Assembly (NCBI RefSeq): GCF_001598035.1
Contig: NZ_CP014835.1
Coordinates: forward strand, 992,001 to 1,056,000
DNA length: 64,000 nt
Reading direction: 5' to 3'
Source: Streptococcus halotolerans
GTDB lineage: Bacteria > Bacillota > Bacilli > Lactobacillales > Streptococcaceae
In this document: piece by piece, positions 52,092 to 63,185 of the stretch
Layout: each line of letters begins with the position of its first letter
How positions within the stretch are numbered: the stretch's first letter is position 1
Translations under genes and position numbers: made by a program
The notes under the pieces: generated by a model
Told to the model about the DNA's origin: nothing
The model's input: only the letters and a program-made list of their open reading frames with translations
Database searches by the model: none

Positions 52092-52541
52092 ATGGTAAAT
52101 CCTACATTCGGCCACAAAGAAGACAATGTTGTCTATCAAAATCGTTATGGCGTTTATGCTGTTATCCCAAATAAAGAGCAGGATAAAATGATTCTGGTTC
52201 AAGCACCAAATGGAGCCTGGTTTCTCCCCGGTGGAGAAATAGAAGGAAACGAAGACCATTTTCAAGCGCTCGAACGTGAACTGATCGAAGAACTTGGTTT
52301 TAAGGCACAACTTGGAGACTATTTTGGACAAGCTGACGAGTATTTCTACTCTAGCCATCGCGATACACATTTTTACAATCCTGCCTATATCTACGAAGTC
52401 ACTTCCTTTGAAGAGTTAGGAAATCCTTTGGAAGATTTTAATAAGCTGGCTTGGTTCCCTATCCATGAAGCTAAGGCTAAATTAAAACGTGGTAGTCACA
52501 AATGGGGCATTGAAATGTGGGAAAAAAAACATATTAAATAA
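52092..52541 (+). CDS. Nudix hydrolase
   Basis: 149 residues with the Nudix box GGEIEGNEDHFQALERELIEELGF (G-X5-E-X7-REL-X-EEL-G), which binds Mg2+ and splits nucleoside diphosphates linked to another moiety. Substrate unknown. GAGG precedes the ATG and a TATAAT -10 lies about 40 bp upstream. It is next to DUF1827 in the same orientation, which has its own TATAAT. Confidence 0.88.
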   Translation: MVNPTFGHKEDNVVYQNRYGVYAVIPNKEQDKMILVQAPNGAWFLPGGEIEGNEDHFQALERELIEELGFKAQLGDYFGQADEYFYSSHRDTHFYNPAYIYEVTSFEELGNPLEDFNKLAWFPIHEAKAKLKRGSHKWGIEMWEKKHIK

Positions 52542-52600
52542 TTTTTTCAGGTTAATAAGTGTTATAATATAAACAGAAAAAGTTTTATTGGAGGATAAAC

Positions 52601-52903
52601 ATGAGACTTATCAATGTGACAAGCAGCCACCCTACACTCGTTAAAAACCAACTCCGAAACACTGATGCAACTTTAGTCGAAGTCTACTCTGCAGGTAACA
52701 CTGACGTTATCTTTTCGCAAGCACCAAAACACTATGAAATCCTCATTTCAAACAAATACCGTGCTATCAAAGATTCTGAATTAGAAGCTATCCGAGAATT
52801 CTTCCTTAAACGCAAAATAGATAAAACTATTGTTTTGAAAGAACAATTGAGAACATCACACACTGAAAATCTCATTAATATCTCTATTCCAACAACTGTT
52901 TAA
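52601..52903 (+). CDS. DUF1827 family protein
   Basis: 100 residues beginning MRLINVTSSHPTLVKNQLRNT, matching the lactic-acid-bacterial DUF1827 family of unknown function. GGAGG lies 6 nt before the ATG, and TATAAT about 35 bp upstream. A hairpin with a U-run follows directly. Confidence 0.8.
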   Translation: MRLINVTSSHPTLVKNQLRNTDATLVEVYSAGNTDVIFSQAPKHYEILISNKYRAIKDSELEAIREFFLKRKIDKTIVLKEQLRTSHTENLINISIPTTV

Positions 52904-52930
52904 CAAGCTACCACCATGGCTTGTTTTTTT
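52902..52930 (+). terminator. Terminator of the DUF1827 gene
   Basis: ACAAGC and GCTTGT arms with a 10-nt loop, followed by seven T. Confidence 0.7.
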
Positions 52931-53222
52931 ATAAAAAATGACACAAACGACAAAAAATTGAGATTTAGATCCATAATGCCATTATCATGTGCTTACTAAA
53001 AACCCCTAAGCGTCATGGTTTGAACACTGAGAAATGCGTCACTCATCTTCCAACACCCTCCCCCCCTCCAGATCCTCGTCAACAAGGAGCTTATTTACCA
53101 TGATTAGACATTGTCCTAGGACAACCCTTGTCATTTATCAAGTATATCAATGTTTTGGGTAAGCCATCTTTTTTGGACAGTAGTCAATGATTGGCTATTG
53201 TTTTTGTTTAGACTATATTATA
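52931..53222. other. Non-coding gap after DUF1827
   Basis: AT-rich sequence with a C-rich stretch near 53060. I see no gene, IS end or strong hairpin. Confidence 0.4.
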
Positions 53223-53322
53223 AATGACCATCAAAAGCAGACTAGGGGATGTTGATACAGATAGAACTGAAGGTTATCAAATCAAGTCAACAACGTCCGC
53301 TTTTTGATCGTCATTGAGTATT
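53223..53322 (+). repeat. BOX-like dispersed repeat, copy 2
   Basis: Aligns with the reverse complement of 4997-5101 over about 95 bp, sharing GATACAGATAGAACT, ATCAAATCA and a TCATTGAGTA end, at roughly 70% identity by eye. It is a streptococcal dispersed non-coding repeat. Confidence 0.5.
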
Positions 53323-53386
53323 AGCTTCAAAATGATATTAAAAACAAGAACCTTATTGGGATAATTTTTGATAAGAATATCTAGTT

Positions 53387-53485
53387 GAATGAATTAACTT
53401 TGAGACAAAGAACTGAGATACGGGCAGCACTTGAGTAGGGTAAGACGAAAGCAATGATGTACCAACCTTAATTCAAAATACTATA
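53387..53485 (-). mobile_element. IS1202-type end fragment
   Basis: Reverse complement matches 30851-30950, including TTGAATTAAGGTTG and CCTACTCAAGTGCTGCC, with about 75-80% identity by eye. No transposase coding sequence adjoins it. It is probably the orphan end of the same IS as the relic by cas3. Confidence 0.5.
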
Positions 53486-53754
53486 CATAAAGCTAATCGT
53501 ATATCGCTTAGTTAAAGTCATTTGCTATTGCTTTTTTACTTATCACATAGAAGTCTACAATGTGATAAGTATTAGTCTGACTCGCCGAAGCCATACTATG
53601 CATACTGTGAATACGCTTGAACGTAAGACGCCAGTACTTTAATCTAAAAGAAAAAATAATGAGCACTCTCTCCCATCAGAGATTTCCTCACTACTAATCT
53701 TAGTATGTTTTTAATATACTTCATTATTAAATGATTATCGATTTTGGCATTTTC
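53486..53754. other. Non-coding gap with a possible stem-loop
   Basis: ACTTATCACAT (about 53539-53549) and ATGTGATAAGT (about 53560-53570) form a hairpin without a U-run. Nothing else is recognised. Confidence 0.3.
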
Positions 53755-53785
53755 ATCTACCCACTACGGTTACTAAGGAACCAAT
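53755..53785. mobile_element. Orphan ISL3-type right end
   Basis: CTACCCACTACGGTTACTAA followed by GGAACC resembles the right inverted repeat of the intact element (ACCCACTACAGTTGACAA then AGAGCC). It lies about 65 bp left of that element, so the site has been hit more than once. Confidence 0.45.
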
Positions 53786-53839
53786 CATTGTTTTAGAAAG
53801 CCTCGATAGCATGTTTCTATTCATAGATCTACGGACTTC

Positions 53840-53847
53840 GACATTCT
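53840..53847. repeat. Left target-site duplication of the ISL3 element
   Basis: GACATTCT, identical to 55268-55275 on the other side. ISL3-family elements typically make 8-bp duplications. Confidence 0.85.
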
Positions 53848-55267
53848 GGCTCTATAATTTCTGTAGTGGGTAAATTCTCCTCGGAGATTATGGAGTCTTT
53901 TTGAATATAGCAAAAAAGTCCCATATGACTTATAATGAAGAGCAACCGAACCACTCATTAGAAAGACTCATATGGAACAATTAGATTATATCAAAGAGTC
54001 GCTTGACATTAAAGACCCTAACATCACTTTTGAAAAGACATTTGACAAGTTCTTCACTCACAGAGAGTATCATGCCAAGTTAGATTATGATCCCCCTCAA
54101 TGCTCTGTTTGTCAAGGAAAAATGACAAAGTACGATTTCCAAAAGCCTTGCAAAATTCCCTATCTGGAAATGGCGGGTTGTAAAGTACTGATTCGTCTCA
54201 AAAAGCGTCGCTTCAAATGTCAAGCGTGTGGGAAAATGGCTGTTGCTAAGACCTCTCTGGTCAGAGAAAATCACCAGATTCCCAACATCATTAACCACAA
54301 AATCACCGACAAACTCATGAGTCGTGAGGCAATGACAAAAATCTCTGAAGACCTGTCTGTCTCTGTGTCAACCGTCTATCGGCAGCTCAACCGCTTTGAG
54401 TGCAAGACCGATTTAACCTGGTTACCCGAGAACATGTCCTGGGATGAGTATGCTTTTAAGAAGGGAAAGATGAGCTTTATTGCCCAAGATTTCGATGCTA
54501 ACAAGATTATCGCTATCCTTGATGGTCGGACGCAAGCTGTCATCAGAAATCATTTTTTGCGGTATTCTCACAAGGTGCGCAGTCGTGTTAAAGTCATCAC
54601 CATGGATATGTTTAGTCCCTACTATGACATCGCTAAGACACTGTTTCCTAAGGCGAAGATTGTTCTCGATAGGTTCCACATTATTCAACATTTATCTCGC
54701 GCTATGAACCGTCTCCGTATCCAAATCATGAACCAATTTGAGCGTCAATCTCACGAATATAAGGCCTTGAAACGTTACTGGAAACTCATCCAACAAGATA
54801 GTCGTAACCTAAACGATAAACGGTTTTATCGTCCAACTTTTCGCATGCACTTGACCAATCAAGAGATTGTGCAACGTCTTTTGAGCTACTCTGATGAGCT
54901 ACGTCACCACTATGAACTCTTTCAATGCCTTCTCTTTCATTTCCAAGAAAAGCAGGAGAAACACTTCTTTGAACTCATTTCTGATACCATCAAACAAGTC
55001 CATCCCATCTTCAAGACCGTCTTATCAACCTTTCTAAAAGACAAGGAAAAGATTATCAACGCCCTGAAACTACCTTATTCCAATGCCAAACTAGAGGCGA
55101 CCAACAACCTTATTAAAGTCATTAAGCGAAATGCTTTTGGCTTTAGGAACTTCGAAAACTTCAAAAAACGGATTTATCTTGCTTTGAATACAACAAAAGA
55201 GAAGACCAAACTGGTCCTCTCTCGGTGTTAACTATAAGTCAACCCACTACAGTTGACAAAGAGCCGA
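53848..55267 (+). mobile_element. Intact ISL3-family insertion sequence
   Basis: 1420 bp bounded by imperfect inverted repeats GGCTCT...CTGTAGTGGGT (24 bp, 18 matches) and flanked by a perfect 8-bp duplication GACATTCT. It contains one full-length transposase. The perfect duplication and unbroken gene point to a recent insertion. Confidence 0.92.
53972..55231 (+). CDS. ISL3-family transposase
   Basis: 419 residues: an N-terminal zinc-finger/helix-turn-helix region (CSVCQGK, RRFKCQACGK, SVSTVYRQLNRF), then the DDE_Tnp_ISL3 core with the Asp in FIAQDFDANKIIAILDGR, the second Asp in ITMDMFSPYYD and the conserved C-terminal SNAKLEATNNLIKVIKRNAF holding the Glu. All catalytic carboxylates appear present, so it may be active. 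The ATG lies 124 bp inside the left end. Confidence 0.92.
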   Translation: MEQLDYIKESLDIKDPNITFEKTFDKFFTHREYHAKLDYDPPQCSVCQGKMTKYDFQKPCKIPYLEMAGCKVLIRLKKRRFKCQACGKMAVAKTSLVRENHQIPNIINHKITDKLMSREAMTKISEDLSVSVSTVYRQLNRFECKTDLTWLPENMSWDEYAFKKGKMSFIAQDFDANKIIAILDGRTQAVIRNHFLRYSHKVRSRVKVITMDMFSPYYDIAKTLFPKAKIVLDRFHIIQHLSRAMNRLRIQIMNQFERQSHEYKALKRYWKLIQQDSRNLNDKRFYRPTFRMHLTNQEIVQRLLSYSDELRHHYELFQCLLFHFQEKQEKHFFELISDTIKQVHPIFKTVLSTFLKDKEKIINALKLPYSNAKLEATNNLIKVIKRNAFGFRNFENFKKRIYLALNTTKEKTKLVLSRC

Positions 55268-55275
55268 CATTCTCT
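55268..55275. repeat. Right target-site duplication of the ISL3 element
   Basis: GACATTCT, the pair of 53840-53847. Confidence 0.85.
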
Positions 55276-55378
55276 TTCTCTCTCGCTAGTCAGGCGTAGA
55301 AGTCGCTTGCAATGCACCCAATAGTGATTCCCACAAAGGGACTTGCTCTTCAAATATGTGATCTGCCCATCATACGAC

Positions 55379-55417
55379 AAAACGAGAAGACCAAATGGTC
55401 TTCTCGTTTGCTTTTTT
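55379..55417 (-). terminator. Bidirectional terminator downstream of ileS
   Basis: Perfect 12-bp stem AACGAGAAGACC/GGTCTTCTCGTT with a 4-nt loop. T-runs lie on both sides (stronger on the + strand). It lies about 90 bp past the ileS stop; the sequence from 55276 to 55378 holds no feature that I recognise. Confidence 0.65.
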
Positions 55418-55508
55418 GAGAAAGAATCATTTCACCACATATAGTAGCGGACCTAAGCTTTCATACCCAGTTATCATTGTCAGATGTTCTAAACTGATTT
55501 CCTTGATA

Positions 55509-58307
55509 TTAAGCTTTAACTTCGAATCCTTCTGCTACTGCTTCTGGGAAGTTTTCTTCGATGACTTTTGCGCTAGCATCACAGACCATCACTCCGTATG
55601 GACGCATACGAGTTGTTGGATCAATCCGACGAGAACGCTCACAAACTTCTCCTTCTGCACGCTCTACACTGAAAGCAACACCATCAAAAGCCACAGCATC
55701 CACTGGCTTATCAGCTTCATCAGCAATCGTCAATTGTGAGACAATCAATAAAAGAGCGATATCGCTATCCAGTGAATCTAGTAAGTTTCTCACTTCTTTG
55801 CTGGCGTAAACTGTCATATGAGCTTCTAGTGATTTCCCAATAACTTTAGCATTGCGTGCTTCTTCAAGCGCTTTTTGAGCATGAGCGCGGAATTCCATGA
55901 AGGCATCCCACTCTTCTAAAATAGCTTCTTGCCCTTCGAATGCTTGAGCCACAGGCATCTCTGATAGTTGAACGAAGTCTTCTTCTTCATGTTCAAGGTA
56001 TGACCAGATTTCTTCAGCCGTATGAGGCAAGATTGGGGTCAATAACTTAGTGATTTTTACCAAGATATCATAGAAAACAGTTTGCATTCGACGACGTTCT
56101 GGGCTATTCGCAGCTTCAATGTATACCACATCTTTAGCAAAATCAAGATAAAAGGCAGATAAATCAATAGTCACAAAGTTAACAACTGCTTTATAGATAG
56201 CCATGAAATCATAATTGTCGTAAGCTTTGTTAATTGTCTCAACAAGTTTGTTAAATTTGATGGTCATGTATTTATCGACTGCACCTAAATCTTGATAAGC
56301 AACCGCATCTGTAGAAGGATTGTAATCATGTGTATTAGCGAGTAAGAAACGAAGCGTATTACGGATTTTACGGTAAGTCTCAGAAACTTGACCTAAAATG
56401 TCCATAGATACTCGAACATCATTATCAGTATCAACAGATGCTACCCAAAGACGGAGAATTTCAGCACCATATTGCTTAGCCACATCATTTGGTGAAATGA
56501 TATTACCTTTTGATTTAGACATTTTCTCACCTTTACCATCTAGAACGAAACCTTGTGAAAGGATAGCTTTATATGGCGCATGTCCATTGACAGCTACAGA
56601 GGTGATCAATGACGAGTTAAACCAACCACGATATTGATCAGACCCTTCAAGATAAAGATCAGCAGGGTAAGAAAGATTCTCACGAGCATTCATAACACCA
56701 TTCCATGATGAACCAGAGTCAAACCAAACATCCATGATGTCAGTTTCCTTAGTAAATTCACCATTTGGAGAACCTGGATGGGTAAAGCCTTCAGGAAGAA
56801 GGTCTTTAGCCTCACGTTGCCACCAAATAACAGAACCGTGTTCCGCAAACAAATCAGCAACATGGTCCGTAACTTCTTTAGTCATGATTGCTGTGCCATC
56901 TTCAGCATAGAAAATTGGAAGAGGGACACCCCATGAACGTTGACGAGAGATAACCCAATCGCCACGGTCACGAATCATATTGTAAAGACGAGTTTTTCCC
57001 CATGACGGATGGAAGGTTGTTTTCTCAATTTCATCAAGGATTTCTTGGCGGAATTTCGCTACTGAAGCAAACCATTGCGGCACTGCACGCCAGATGATTG
57101 GTTTTTTAGTGCGCCAATCAAATGGATAGGAGTGACTAATAACTTCTTTAGCAAGTAGCAAATCACCTAATTTTTCCAGAACGGTTGGGACAACCTTATC
57201 ATAGAATTGTCCTTCAAAATCAGGCCCAGCAAGTTCATTCATAAGACCACGTTCGTTCACTGTCACATAAACTTCAAGGTCATATTTCGTCCCAACATTG
57301 TAGTCATCCTCACCAAATGATGGTGCGGTATGGACGATACCTGTACCAGAATCTGTTGTTACATGATCACCTAGGATAACTAATTCTTCGACAGCTTCAT
57401 CCCATGGGTGTTCAGTGACAATATACTCTAAATCAGAACCTTTATGGCGCTCAAGAACCTCAAATGATTCCCATTCAAATTTTGCAGCAAGTGTATCAAC
57501 AAGAGCTTCTGCTACGACAAATTTACGCTCATCATTTGGCGTTTTAACCAATAGGTAATCTAAATCAGCACCAACGGTCAATCCGCGTGAAGCTGTAATG
57601 GTAAATGGGGTAGTTGTCCACACCACGATATAAGTATTTGTGTCAAGGATACCCTTACCATCTTTTACTTTATTGGCATAGTAGAGTGATGTCGACTCAA
57701 TATCATGATATTCAATTTCTGCTTCAGCCAGAGCAGATTCAGAAGACCAAGACCAGTAAACAGGCTTAGCACCACGGTAGATATATCCCTTATCAGCCAT
57801 CGCGCCAAAAACCCGGATTTGATCTGCTTCAAATTGAGGATCAAGCGTGATATAAGGATTTTCCCAATCGGCAGAAACGCCGAGACGTTTAAAGTCTTCA
57901 CGTTGCTTATCAACTTGAGACAGAGCATACTGGCGACACATTTCTAGGTATTCAGCCAGATCCATTTCTTTACGCTTAACACCTTGCTTGGCTAATACTT
58001 GCTCAATTGGAAGGCCATGCGTATCCCAACCTGGTACATATGGTGCTGAAAAACCAGACATTGATTTTGAACGAACAATGATATCTTTTGAAATTTTGTT
58101 CAGAGCATGTCCAACATGAATATTACCATTGGCATAGGGAGGACCATCGTGAAGGTGGAATGACGGTTTTCCTTCATTCAATTCTTGACGTTTTTGATAA
58201 ATGGCTGCCTCTTGCCAAGCTGCTTGCCATTGTGGTTCTTTATTGGGAAGACCAGCACGCATCGGGAATGCTGTTTTACCGAGATTCAATGTATCTTTTA
58301 ATTTCAT
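55509..58307 (-). CDS. ileS: Isoleucyl-tRNA synthetase
   Basis: 932-residue class I synthetase charging tRNA-Ile. HIGH-type motif [17 protein letters not shown] near residue 57, the KMSKS loop [10 protein letters not shown], a large editing insert ([14 protein letters not shown]), and a C-terminal domain. The usual C-terminal zinc cysteines are reduced to [11 protein letters not shown] and GVMVCDAS: one Cys each instead of C-X2-C pairs, as in many streptococci. ATG 58307 has AAGGAG 6 nt upstream; the frame runs on to 58337 into the terminator of the T-box. Expression is controlled by the T-box leader. Confidence 0.96.
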   Translation of the reverse strand: MKLKDTLNLGKTAFPMRAGLPNKEPQWQAAWQEAAIYQKRQELNEGKPSFHLHDGPPYANGNIHVGHALNKISKDIIVRSKSMSGFSAPYVPGWDTHGLPIEQVLAKQGVKRKEMDLAEYLEMCRQYALSQVDKQREDFKRLGVSADWENPYITLDPQFEADQIRVFGAMADKGYIYRGAKPVYWSWSSESALAEAEIEYHDIESTSLYYANKVKDGKGILDTNTYIVVWTTTPFTITASRGLTVGADLDYLLVKTPNDERKFVVAEALVDTLAAKFEWESFEVLERHKGSDLEYIVTEHPWDEAVEELVILGDHVTTDSGTGIVHTAPSFGEDDYNVGTKYDLEVYVTVNERGLMNELAGPDFEGQFYDKVVPTVLEKLGDLLLAKEVISHSYPFDWRTKKPIIWRAVPQWFASVAKFRQEILDEIEKTTFHPSWGKTRLYNMIRDRGDWVISRQRSWGVPLPIFYAEDGTAIMTKEVTDHVADLFAEHGSVIWWQREAKDLLPEGFTHPGSPNGEFTKETDIMDVWFDSGSSWNGVMNARENLSYPADLYLEGSDQYRGWFNSSLITSVAVNGHAPYKAILSQGFVLDGKGEKMSKSKGNIISPNDVAKQYGAEILRLWVASVDTDNDVRVSMDILGQVSETYRKIRNTLRFLLANTHDYNPSTDAVAYQDLGAVDKYMTIKFNKLVETINKAYDNYDFMAIYKAVVNFVTIDLSAFYLDFAKDVVYIEAANSPERRRMQTVFYDILVKITKLLTPILPHTAEEIWSYLEHEEEDFVQLSEMPVAQAFEGQEAILEEWDAFMEFRAHAQKALEEARNAKVIGKSLEAHMTVYASKEVRNLLDSLDSDIALLLIVSQLTIADEADKPVDAVAFDGVAFSVERAEGEVCERSRRIDPTTRMRPYGVMVCDASAKVIEENFPEAVAEGFEVKA

Positions 58308-58317
58308 ATAAAACTCC

Positions 58318-58562
58318 TTAAAAATAAAAGCTTTCATCCAAAAAGGACGAAAGCTCGTGGTACCACCTTAATTCAGAAAATACCATTTCAAACCAAATGT
58401 TAAAGCGTAAGGCTCACTAAAAATGGTGATATTTTCCCTCTTGAGCCGATAAGGGAGCTCACCCCTCCTAACTTACTGACTTCAGCTAGAAAGATCGAAA
58501 ATGATAATTTTTTAAGCAGTGATGACAGGACTCACACCCTCTCCTGTTCGCTTAGCATATAC
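58318..58562 (-). promoter_or_regulatory. T-box riboswitch (Ile) upstream of ileS
   Basis: Minus strand leader of about 245 nt. The T-box core GGTGGTACCACGAG lies at 58353-58367. Downstream, AGCTTTCGTCC pairs with GGATGAAAGCT and is followed by U-rich sequence as the terminator (about 58322-58355). The antiterminator uses the T-box core. Stem I is closed by TTTTTTAAG/CTTAAAAAA, and an ATC (isoleucine) triplet followed by A at 58521-58523 is the likely specifier. Uncharged tRNA-Ile would permit read-through into ileS. Confidence 0.88.
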
Positions 58563-58581
58563 TTAAAAAATCGTGTTTTTC

Positions 58582-59493
58582 TTAATCTTCGAAATTCAAT
58601 TTAAAAGTTTGTGTTTCATTTAAGCTTGCTTCTGACTCATCGCTAGCGTATGTTGAATGACCAGAATATGACTCGGACTCAAAGAATTCTGGTTCCGTTT
58701 CAAAACTTAAAGATTCTTCTTCAGCTAAGTCTGATTCAAAATTAAAACCTTCAGAAGAACTTGTCTCAAATAAAAGATCATCTGTCAATAAAGGATCTTG
58801 ACCTGCAATGGTTTCTTCCAATTGACGATTGCTTTCTTCAACACGACGCTGTAATTCTGCCATTTCTTCAGGCGAGAATTGACGAGTTGCATCGATAGTT
58901 GCCGCATCAGCTACTTGAGGCGCTTCATGATTAGCATCAAGCACTGACTCGACAACTTCCCTAAAGGCAACATCTGAATTTTGAATATAGGAAGCAGTAG
59001 GTTGTAATAATTCATCCCATTCAGGTGAATTTACTAATGCTAAATGGCTTTCAACAGATGACAATAGACGTTGATGGAAGACACGAGTTTGACGTTTCAA
59101 ATCTTCTGTCTCAATAGCAACGCGTTTAGCCTCATCAGCGGCGTCACGAAGCATGTCGCTCGCTTTTTGTTTGGATTCTTCTAAAAGAAGTGTCGCTTGA
59201 TTGTTAGCGTGTGTCAAAATGTTATCAGACTCTGTACGAGCAGATGCTTTTACTTTATCAGCAGTTTCTTGGGCCAAGATAACTGACTGACTCAATGATT
59301 CTTTCATTTCGTCAAAGTAAGCTAACTTTTCTTCAAGCATTTTGATTTTTGCTTCTTGCTCGCGATTTTCACGGGTTAGTTTTTCATAGTCATCAACAAC
59401 GATGTCTAAGAATTCATTAACTTCTTCTTCGCTATATCCGCGGAATTTTAGTTTAAACGTTTTATCTTTAATATCAAGTGCTGTAATAGCCAT
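58582..59493 (-). CDS. divIVA: Cell division protein DivIVA
   Basis: 303 residues. The N-terminal membrane-curvature domain (ITALDIKDKTFKLKFRGYS and EEEVNEFLDIVVDDYEKL regions) is followed by a long coiled coil (60-200) and an acidic, Ser/Glu-rich C-terminus (SEGFNFESDLAEEESLSFE). It marks poles and division sites in streptococci and is a known StkP/PknB substrate. Last gene of the ftsA-ftsZ-ylmE-sepF-ylmG-ylmH-divIVA cluster. Confidence 0.95.
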   Translation of the reverse strand: MAITALDIKDKTFKLKFRGYSEEEVNEFLDIVVDDYEKLTRENREQEAKIKMLEEKLAYFDEMKESLSQSVILAQETADKVKASARTESDNILTHANNQATLLLEESKQKASDMLRDAADEAKRVAIETEDLKRQTRVFHQRLLSSVESHLALVNSPEWDELLQPTASYIQNSDVAFREVVESVLDANHEAPQVADAATIDATRQFSPEEMAELQRRVEESNRQLEETIAGQDPLLTDDLLFETSSSEGFNFESDLAEEESLSFETEPEFFESESYSGHSTYASDESEASLNETQTFKLNFED

Positions 59494-59504
59494 TACAACC
59501 TCCC

Positions 59505-60299
59505 CTATTTCTGTCTAATTTTTTTGACGACTAATTTATGTTTTCCTTTCGATGTTACACCATTGTCTGAAATGATACGGCACCTGCCATATCCTCGAAC
59601 ACTGAGTAAATCATCAACCAGTACTATTTCAGTCGTTCTCGTCGTTAATTTATGGTTAACTTTTACTTTCTGGGACTGAATCAGCTTTTGGCTGGTTTGT
59701 CTCGGTAATTGATGAACTGCTGCAATTACTTTATCCAATCTTAAACTCGCGACAAGATAAAGCTGCTCTTGGCCTTCTTCAAGATATTCGAGCTTCTGAC
59801 TAAAGTCAACTTCTTGAAGTTTAACAGGGACCTTAGCAATCTTGCTAACATTTGTTTCAAAATAAGTAACCATTGATTTTTCAAGAAATATTTGTGCATC
59901 ATCACCATTAACTAAAATATCACCGAAAATGGAACGTTTAATGCCTAATTGATTAATCAATGTACCCATAATTTGCGAATGGTTGAGGCGATTAAACTTT
60001 TTAGCATATTGGATGTTGAGCAGGCTTATTTCAAAATCATCGACATTTAGTTGATAATAATCTGGAGCAATAATGACCCTATGATACTCCTCGGTAAGAA
60101 TATCACGACTTGAGTAAAATGTCAAAGTTGTTTGAGAAACCAGCTCATTAACAATGACTTCTTGTCTAGGATCAAGAAAATCTGTTAAATACATGCTGTA
60201 AGTATTCTCAACAGAATGAATTATATCTTGAACTTTATCTATAAAGGCATGTTCACTAACATCGTAATGTTGATATAAGTGTTTCGATGGTTTTTCCAT
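59505..60299 (-). CDS. ylmH: YlmH, S4-domain RNA-binding protein
   Basis: 264 residues with a C-terminal S4 domain (LVDDLLSVRGYGRCRIISDN). B. subtilis YlmH/RqcP acts in ribosome rescue by alanine tailing; whether the streptococcal protein does so is inference. It shares one base with the upstream ylmG stop. Confidence 0.88.
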   Translation of the reverse strand: MEKPSKHLYQHYDVSEHAFIDKVQDIIHSVENTYSMYLTDFLDPRQEVIVNELVSQTTLTFYSSRDILTEEYHRVIIAPDYYQLNVDDFEISLLNIQYAKKFNRLNHSQIMGTLINQLGIKRSIFGDILVNGDDAQIFLEKSMVTYFETNVSKIAKVPVKLQEVDFSQKLEYLEEGQEQLYLVASLRLDKVIAAVHQLPRQTSQKLIQSQKVKVNHKLTTRTTEIVLVDDLLSVRGYGRCRIISDNGVTSKGKHKLVVKKIRQK

Positions 60300-60556
60300 T
60301 AGAATAATAGTAAGTATGAAAAGAGTCTAAGTAATAACTGAAGTACCAAGAAAACGGCAACAATGGTAAAATCGATTCCACCGAATTGAAGTCTTAAGCG
60401 TCGAAACGGAGCCAAGGTTGGCTCAACAATTGCAACTAAAACTTGTCCTAGCTTAGTTTGATAGGCTCCTGGAAACCAAGAGAGTAAAGCATAGATTACT
60501 AAAAGTGTCGAATAAACTCGTACGAGTCTAACTAGTATTATATAAACTAAAAACAT
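60299..60556 (-). CDS. ylmG: YlmG/YggT family membrane protein
   Basis: 85 residues, two hydrophobic segments and the conserved ALLSWFPGAYQTKLGQVL and EPTLAPFRRL motifs. It is thought to act in cell shape or septum assembly. It lies one base after sepF. Confidence 0.88.
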   Translation of the reverse strand: MFLVYIILVRLVRVYSTLLVIYALLSWFPGAYQTKLGQVLVAIVEPTLAPFRRLRLQFGGIDFTIVAVFLVLQLLLRLFSYLLLF

Positions 60557-60557
60557 A

Positions 60558-61160
60558 TTAACGTCGTTTCATATCGTAGTCAAAATTAACCTCTTGACCA
60601 GCATTTGGAATTGTCATTTCTTCAATGTCAACAATAACAAATTGTGGTGTCAATAAATACATTGAAGAACCTACTTTTTGAAGATTACCTGATAACACAC
60701 GGCTAGCTCCATCAACAAAGTCTAAGCAACGGCGTGCTTGGGCTTCTAGCATGTATTGAAAGTCAATCAAAACGCATTCATTACCGGCTAGCAAATCAAC
60801 AATTTCTGTTGCATCTTCGTATTTACGTGGGTATTTTAAGGCAATAGTTGGTTGGGATGAATTACTCATTTGCTCTTTTCTATATTGTTGTGCGGGAGCA
60901 ACACCGTCGCGATGCGCTTGTTCTGATGGGACAGAATTCACCTGTCTTTGACCGCGCTTTTGTGTTTGCCCTTGCATCGAAGCTGCTGATTGATTAGCTG
61001 CCTGCGATGGTCGTTCTTGTGATACATTACTCGTTTGTGCGGATAAACCTCGTTTTTGTTCTTGTTGAGGCAATGCTTGCTCAAACTCTTCTACATCACT
61101 AACTTCATCTGTAGCAAAGTATAAAGTTATTTTTTCAATCGTATCTTTAAAAAATGCCAT
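60558..61160 (-). CDS. sepF: Cell division protein SepF
   Basis: 200 residues: an N-terminal amphipathic membrane anchor ([16 protein letters not shown]), a Gln/Ser-rich linker, and a C-terminal SepF domain ([22 protein letters not shown], read in parts, and [14 protein letters not shown]). It ties FtsZ filaments to the membrane. Confidence 0.94.
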   Translation of the reverse strand: MAFFKDTIEKITLYFATDEVSDVEEFEQALPQQEQKRGLSAQTSNVSQERPSQAANQSAASMQGQTQKRGQRQVNSVPSEQAHRDGVAPAQQYRKEQMSNSSQPTIALKYPRKYEDATEIVDLLAGNECVLIDFQYMLEAQARRCLDFVDGASRVLSGNLQKVGSSMYLLTPQFVIVDIEEMTIPNAGQEVNFDYDMKRR

Positions 61161-61169
61161 ATGTCTCTC

Positions 61170-61838
61170 CTATTGAAAGAAAGCTGTACCAATTCGAACA
61201 AATGTTGCACCATGTTTGATAGCGATGAGATAGTCACCACTCATTCCCATGCTCAAGTCTGTCATCGGCATATTCTTTATATTTTTAGCTTTAATATCTT
61301 CTTTTAATTGGTAAGTTTCTTCAAACAAAATGTCTAATTCCGCCTGACTCGCTTTTAGCGGAGCCATTGTCATCAATCCAACGAGATTAATATTAGGTAA
61401 CTCTGCTAATTCCAGTAAGGCTTGTTCGATCTCACTCTTTAGAAAACCATGCTTACTAGGTTCTTCTGATAAATTAACCTGAAGGAAACAATTGATCGGA
61501 TGATCTGCTCGCTTATTAATCTCCTTAGCCAATTTTACTGAATCCAAGGCGTGAAAATAATCCACTAGATTAATCACATCTTTAACTTTTCGGCGTTGAA
61601 GGCTACCAATTAAATGCCAAGTAACTGACTGATCTGCCAACGCATGGTATTTATCCAAAAATTTGTCAACACGGTTCTCACCAATATGTCTAACACCCGT
61701 GTCAACCAACTGATGAGCTACTTCTGCTTCGACATATTTTGTTACTGCAATAACATTAACTTCCTGAGTGTTATTGGAAGACTCAATGGCATCTGCTACA
61801 CTGCTGAAAATCTTTGTTTTATTGTTTGCTAAATCCAT
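61170..61838 (-). CDS. ylmE: YggS/PLPBP family PLP-binding protein
   Basis: 222 residues, a single (beta/alpha)8 barrel. The PLP lysine is in NVIAVTKYV and the family motif HLIGSLQRRK follows. It balances PLP and amino acid pools and has no known catalytic activity. It lies between ftsZ and sepF, as in most Firmicutes. Confidence 0.92.
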   Translation of the reverse strand: MDLANNKTKIFSSVADAIESSNNTQEVNVIAVTKYVEAEVAHQLVDTGVRHIGENRVDKFLDKYHALADQSVTWHLIGSLQRRKVKDVINLVDYFHALDSVKLAKEINKRADHPINCFLQVNLSEEPSKHGFLKSEIEQALLELAELPNINLVGLMTMAPLKASQAELDILFEETYQLKEDIKAKNIKNMPMTDLSMGMSGDYLIAIKHGATFVRIGTAFFQ

Positions 61839-61844
61839 CGCATT

Positions 61845-63176
<1,332 letters not shown>

Positions 63177-63185
63177 TCACTTTTT

